Shown: one piece after another, positions 46,442 through 50,005 of the stretch
Position numbering within the stretch: position 1 is the first letter of the stretch
Layout: each line of letters starts with the position of its first letter
From: a virus
IMG/VR virus record: IMGVR_UViG_3300036846_000867
Location: 64,001-114,005 of that record
DNA: 50,005 nucleotides
Reading direction: 5' to 3' (one strand)
Position numbers and translations under genes: made by a program
Notes under the pieces: generated by a model
Told to the model about the DNA's origin: nothing
What the model saw: the letters and a program-made list of their open reading frames with translations, nothing else
The model's database searches: none

Positions 46442-48197
46442 CCTTGACGATGCAAAGCTGCTCGACGAAACCGCTATGGGCAAGCGCCCGATGATCGCAA
46501 ATCCAGATGGAGCGGTTGCCCGCTTCGGCGCGCGCACGAAGGCTTTCAAGCAAATCCTCCACGCCCTGCTCAGATAACCAAGCCGTCGGCTCGTCAAATA
46601 CCTCGAAATCAAACCTCACGCCAGCCCATCGCTGGATCAGATTGGCAAGCCCCAGCGACACGGCGAGCCGCGCCCGCTGGCTTTCGCCGCCCGACATCAT
46701 GTCGAATTTGCTTTGTCCCGTTTGTGCATTCGGCGATGTGACATCGATCTGAACTCCCAGCTTGACAGTCCCCGACCGCGTCTCGGTCGCCGTTTTAAAG
46801 ACTATACCCCAGTCTGGCAGACCAAGCGCCAGAAGACTATTGCGCGTTTCGATACTTAGCTCCTCCAAAACGCGTTCCAGACAGTAAAGGCGAACACGAC
46901 GAAAGCCTTGCCGCCAGAAATCGAAGCTTTGTTGTTCGACAATGACGTGCTGTTCATCGATCCTTTGCTGTTCCAGCACGTTTTCCAGACGCTGACGCTC
47001 CGCCGCCGCCGCCTGCGCCTGGGCCTCGTAGGGGCTGGTCTCCGCCGACAGGCGGACCACATCCGCTTCCATCGTCTCAATCTGGCGGGAAATGCTCGCG
47101 ATTTCCCCCATCAGCACGGCGCGTTCCGCCTGCCGCTGCTGATTGGTGGTGACCGCCGCACGCCACGTCGTCTCGGCGGCCTGCATCGTGCTGGCGGTAG
47201 TCTCGATATCGAGCACCGCGTTGTCGATCAGCGTGTCCAGTTCCTCGACACGCGGCATCACGCGTGCCGCGAAGGCTTCGACATGGCTGGCGTCAATCGG
47301 CTGATCGCAGGTTGGACAGTTCTCGTTCTCCTCGAAGAATTTGAGATTGCCCTCGATCATATTGAGTTCGACATCGAGCGCCGATTTCTTGGCGATGGCG
47401 TCGGTGTTGCGGTTGCGCGCGATGACCAATTCCTGGCTCAGCAGCCGTTCGTCGTAGAGGCTCAACGGGGCCGCTGCCCTCTTGACGAGCGCTTCGTGTC
47501 TAGTTTCCGTCTCCTCGAACCTCGTTATCAATTCATCGAACCGGGCCTCCTTCTGGGCCTGCCATTCGGCCTCAAGCGCCTGGAACCGCTCGACATCCCC
47601 CAGGCCCTCCTGCTGGCCCAGCGTGCGCTGGATCGCCTCGCGCACAATTGTCAGCGACTGCGTAGAATCACGGTATTCCTTGCCCGCCAGATCGGCCGCC
47701 TGCATCCACAATTCGAGATCGAGCACGTCATCGAGGAGATCGCCGCGAGCGGGCACCGGCAGATCGATGAACAGCGGTACGCCCTGGCCGAAGATCACCG
47801 AATTGAGGAAGCGTGTCCGGGTTAATCCGATCAGTTCCTCGACCGCCTGCTGGTCTGCCGGCTGATCGTCGATAAAGAGCCGGTTCGGCGGGGCCGTCCG
47901 CTGGATCGTCACCAGCGCGCCGTCGATTGTCAGCCCCAGCGTGCCGCCAGTGACCGATGCCCCGTAGGACACCAGATCGGACGCCCGCAGGCCCTTCACC
48001 GATGTGCCGTAGAAGACGAAGCAGACGGCGTCCCACAGCGTCGATTTACCGGCCCCGTTCGCTCCCAGGCGTGGCTCGACGCGGTTGTCGCCAGAGATCA
48101 GCTTGAGGCCCGCCCCTGGTGACAGATCGATTGTGGTCAAGCCGACAAAGGACCGAAAATTATTCAGTCCGATGAACGTCAGGCTGATCTGCTTCAC
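46344..48197 (-). CDS. SbcC/Rad50-like recombination ATPase (gp46-like)
   Basis: The GTG at 48197 overlaps the upstream stop (GTGA) and starts at KQISLTFIGLNNFRSFVG; a frame to 48230 was rejected. The 617-residue protein has Walker A GANGAGKSTLWDAV, a zinc hook CPTC in the middle of long coiled-coil arms (ENENCPTCDQPIDAS), the ABC signature MSGGESQRARLA and Walker B FEVFDEPTAWL. It pairs with the SbcD-like gene two genes upstream to process DNA ends in recombination-dependent replication. Confidence 0.9.
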   Translation of the reverse strand: MKQISLTFIGLNNFRSFVGLTTIDLSPGAGLKLISGDNRVEPRLGANGAGKSTLWDAVCFVFYGTSVKGLRASDLVSYGASVTGGTLGLTIDGALVTIQRTAPPNRLFIDDQPADQQAVEELIGLTRTRFLNSVIFGQGVPLFIDLPVPARGDLLDDVLDLELWMQAADLAGKEYRDSTQSLTIVREAIQRTLGQQEGLGDVERFQALEAEWQAQKEARFDELITRFEETETRHEALVKRAAAPLSLYDERLLSQELVIARNRNTDAIAKKSALDVELNMIEGNLKFFEENENCPTCDQPIDASHVEAFAARVMPRVEELDTLIDNAVLDIETTASTMQAAETTWRAAVTTNQQRQAERAVLMGEIASISRQIETMEADVVRLSAETSPYEAQAQAAAAERQRLENVLEQQRIDEQHVIVEQQSFDFWRQGFRRVRLYCLERVLEELSIETRNSLLALGLPDWGIVFKTATETRSGTVKLGVQIDVTSPNAQTGQSKFDMMSGGESQRARLAVSLGLANLIQRWAGVRFDFEVFDEPTAWLSEQGVEDLLESLRARAEAGNRSIWICDHRALAHSGFVEQLCIVKDEGGSRLVGAVDPEPAERQGREQAAEGRAGIS

Positions 48198-48370
48198 CGG
48201 TAGATTTTCTCGACGCGACAGCGTGGGCACGACAGATGATAGCGGCCATGCACACAGGTTAGCTGACTACCTTTTTTAAAGGGGGAAAACAGCAGTCGGC
48301 TGCTTTTGAGCAGCGCCTTATGCATGACGCCTTGTTCGCTACGGGATAAATAGCGCGTTTCTCTCGTCAT
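48194..48370 (-). CDS. Small zinc-binding protein (58 aa)
   Basis: ATG at 48370. Starts MTRETRYLSRSEQGVMHKAL and ends with a possible zinc motif, LTCVHGRYHLSCPRCRVEKI (C...H...CxxC). Its stop overlaps the GTG of the SbcC-like gene. Function unknown. Confidence 0.58.
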   Translation of the reverse strand: MTRETRYLSRSEQGVMHKALLKSSRLLFSPFKKGSQLTCVHGRYHLSCPRCRVEKIYR

Positions 48371-48377
48371 CGGACAC

Positions 48378-48632
48378 TCAATCGCGTAATCGCGGATCGA
48401 TGCTTATGTCGGTATCCTTACCGATAAATTCGGCCATCTCACGCGCCATCTCTCGCTCGTCTTTACCAGAATAAATCAATATATCAATATCGCCGCTGCA
48501 ACCGAAATCGGATGCCTTGCAACGTATCGGATGGCCTTCCTTTAATTTCTTTAGATTTTGATGTGACAGGCCGATAAGCATTAGCTCTACCGGCTTGCCA
48601 TCAACCGTACCACGTCCGCCCATCTTTAGCAT
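48378..48632 (-). CDS. Conserved phage protein of unknown function (84 aa)
   Basis: Sequence MLKMGGRGTVDGKPVELMLI then LSHQNLKKLKEGHPIRCKAS and DIDILIYSGKDEREMAREMA, FIGKDT. I recognise this pattern ('GLS..Nl..L..G.pI........g...di.i..G.te..m...l.e.iG') as a common phage gene, but no function is known. It lies between the recombination nuclease subunits. Confidence 0.65.
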   Translation of the reverse strand: MLKMGGRGTVDGKPVELMLIGLSHQNLKKLKEGHPIRCKASDFGCSGDIDILIYSGKDEREMAREMAEFIGKDTDISIDPRLRD

Positions 48633-48657
48633 GGTTCGCTATCTCCACGGATTTCAG

Positions 48658-49638
48658 TCACCGCAATCCCTCCAGCAACACCAGCCCGGTGCGGAGCAAT
48701 TCCTCAGACAGGCCCTCACGTTCGGCGAAGCCGCGCAGGATGGCCTCGGGCGTCTGCTCCAGATCGAGACCGTCGGGCACGCGTGCCCCCACGATAACTT
48801 CCGTGCCCGCGACCATCACGCCGTGCTCGGTTGCCCATGCGATGATCTGCTGCTCGGTCTCGCCCCAGCGCTCGATGGCCGATGGCGGACAGTTGAAGCG
48901 GATTTTAATCTGATCACCGTGCCGTGCCGTCAGCGTGGCGAGATCGGCGACATCGCGGATATCAGCCATGATCTTGCGCGGCGGCGACAGGGGAATTTCG
49001 AGAACGATATCATAGTCATTGTTTAGCATCAGCATCCGGCACGGGAAATCGTCACCGAATTTGATCGGATGCGGCGCGCCGACATAGGTAATGTTGCGCA
49101 CTTTCTGCGGCACATGGACATCGCCGGAATAGAATTTCACGTCACGTGGCAGGATCGGGAAATTCGCATTTTCCATGACGGTGCCGTTCTCCACCACCGC
49201 CCCGGTGACCGTCGCATGCATAAACACAGCCTTGAATTCGGCCAGCTTCAGATCGATCCAGTCCGTCCTGGGATGCGGCGTGAACGGCAATAGTAGCAGA
49301 TCACGAATGGGATGCGGCTGTGAAATATATTCAAAGCCTTCCATTGCACCGGTTGCGCCTGCCACGAAATCAAAATAGTTCGGCGGTGTCATCGTGGTGT
49401 CGTGATTGCCGCGCAGCACCACCAGCCGGGCGCGACCACAGATCATGTAAACCTGATCGAATAGCCGGTTGATAAAGCGCGCCGAGAATTTATCCTTGCG
49501 GTCTACCCAGTCGCCAAGGATGAACACGTTCTCGATGCGGTGTTGGATCACCGCACCGAGAATATGCTCCCATATTTGCCAACGATATTCATTGTCGGAA
49601 TTGTCATCGAGATGAAGATCGGTGACGAGGAGGTTCAT
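48658..49638 (-). CDS. SbcD/Mre11-like nuclease (gp47-like metallophosphoesterase)
   Basis: Start at 49638 has GAGGAGG upstream; the longer frame was rejected. The 326-residue protein has calcineurin-like phosphoesterase motifs in order: DLHLDD near residue 6, ILGDWVDRKDKF, VVLRGNHDTTM, FMHATVTG and YSGDVHVPQ. The C-terminal half is the capping region. It pairs with the SbcC-like ATPase to resect DNA ends. Confidence 0.9.
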   Translation of the reverse strand: MNLLVTDLHLDDNSDNEYRWQIWEHILGAVIQHRIENVFILGDWVDRKDKFSARFINRLFDQVYMICGRARLVVLRGNHDTTMTPPNYFDFVAGATGAMEGFEYISQPHPIRDLLLLPFTPHPRTDWIDLKLAEFKAVFMHATVTGAVVENGTVMENANFPILPRDVKFYSGDVHVPQKVRNITYVGAPHPIKFGDDFPCRMLMLNNDYDIVLEIPLSPPRKIMADIRDVADLATLTARHGDQIKIRFNCPPSAIERWGETEQQIIAWATEHGVMVAGTEVIVGARVPDGLDLEQTPEAILRGFAEREGLSEELLRTGLVLLEGLR

Positions 49639-50005
49639 AGCAGTTCGCGGGCCTGTTCTTCGGTCCACGCAGCAGCGTCCGGTGTCTGGCCCGGTTGCAG
49701 GCCATCGCGGACGCGATAAAACCACCCGCCAAGGGCGTCAAAATCCTCGCGCGTACAGTAGCGAAACAATTTGCCATTGGGCATCTTAAGATCGAGCAGC
49801 ACGATACGCGACATATGCGCCAGGAAATCGGTACGCAGAGTTGATATCCGGGCCTCGCGTGCTTCCGCCTCCTCGGCAGCCGCTTCGGCGGCCTCTTCCG
49901 CAGAGGCTGCCTGCTCCCCTGCCTGCTCCCCTGCCTGCTCCCCTGCCTGCTCCCCTGCCTGCTCCCCTGCCTGCTCCCCTGCCTGCTCCCCTGCCTGCTC
50001 CCCTG
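49635..50005 (-). CDS. Protein with AGEQ tandem repeats (partial, runs off right edge)
   Basis: The stop at 49635 overlaps the next ATG (ATGA). The visible 123 residues start in (AGEQ)n repeats (at least eight units), continue in an Ala/Glu-rich helix (EEAAEAAAEEAEAREAR) and end in a folded segment (LDLKMPNGKLFRYCTREDFD, LGGWFYRVRDGLQPGQTPDA). The N-terminus is outside the window. Function unknown; likely a helical stalk plus small C-terminal domain. Confidence 0.6.
   Translation of the reverse strand, partial: GEQAGEQAGEQAGEQAGEQAGEQAGEQAGEQAASAEEAAEAAAEEAEAREARISTLRTDFLAHMSRIVLLDLKMPNGKLFRYCTREDFDALGGWFYRVRDGLQPGQTPDAAAWTEEQARELL
49909..50005. repeat. 12-bp tandem repeat encoding AGEQ (at least 8 units)
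   Basis: GCCTGCTCCCCT is repeated perfectly from 49909 to the end of the window. Twelve is a multiple of three, so copy number changes stay in frame. The window ends inside the array. Confidence 0.92.

Noticed and set aside
46235-46612. 125-codon version of the small gene after SbcC-like ATPase
   Set aside because: The first 57 codons run entirely inside the SbcC-like gene's conserved C-terminus. A start at 46441 is more reasonable.
49909-50005. Tandem array considered as CRISPR
   Set aside because: There are no unique spacers; units are contiguous 12-mers in a coding frame.

Overview
The window is one continuous, gene-dense stretch of a large tailed-phage genome with a contractile tail. 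It contains a DUF3383-type sheath, a tail tube, a tape measure, a DUF1073-type portal, MuF, a DUF2213 prohead protease, a DUF2184-type major capsid protein, and both terminase subunits. I saw no bacterial housekeeping gene, integrase, tRNA or rRNA. The sequence is GC-rich, most genes touch or overlap (ATGA or TGATG junctions), and several proteins resemble families common in phages of alphaproteobacteria. A Gram-negative, probably alphaproteobacterial, host is an inference. The phage could be free, a prophage interior or a metagenomic contig.

Layout. 1-8.8 kb (minus strand): tail and connector genes, from a tape measure cut by the left edge back to a DUF4054 connector. The tail assembly chaperone has a programmed -1 frameshift signal. 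8.8-14.6 kb: an accessory-rich stretch with an HNH endonuclease, a SLOG-fold protein, two PEP-CTERM surface proteins, a protein built of HPIAPGG-type repeats, and a GIY-YIG endonuclease. 14.7-18.4 kb: major capsid, cement, scaffold and protease. 18.4-31.4 kb: many small proteins plus a set of enzymes lying between protease and portal: a GNAT-like/papain-like/zincin protein, topoisomerase IB, a ParB-like protein, a RelA/SpoT-like protein, MuF, and a portal fused to a pyrophosphatase-like domain. Many of these share a His-alternating strand (HxHxH) and/or a [DE]HPRG..GGQF-type peptide. I regard this as the most interesting system here: a set of separately encoded, similarly tagged proteins that may be carried in the head and injected. 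31.8-34.2 kb: terminase.

34.7-50 kb is the replication and metabolism half. It holds small early-type genes, a glycosyltransferase on the plus strand, and a divergent promoter pair at about 38.0 kb with matching operator-like palindromes. A plus-strand operon follows: a SNF2 helicase, a class II glutamine amidotransferase-like protein and small membrane proteins. A minus-strand replication operon comes next: an SbcD-like nuclease, an SbcC-like ATPase, QueE, a DnaB-like helicase, a second SF2 helicase and a HicB-like/zinc-ribbon fusion. The right edge falls inside a 12-bp tandem repeat in a coding region.

All functional names come from motif recognition by eye; no database search was run.
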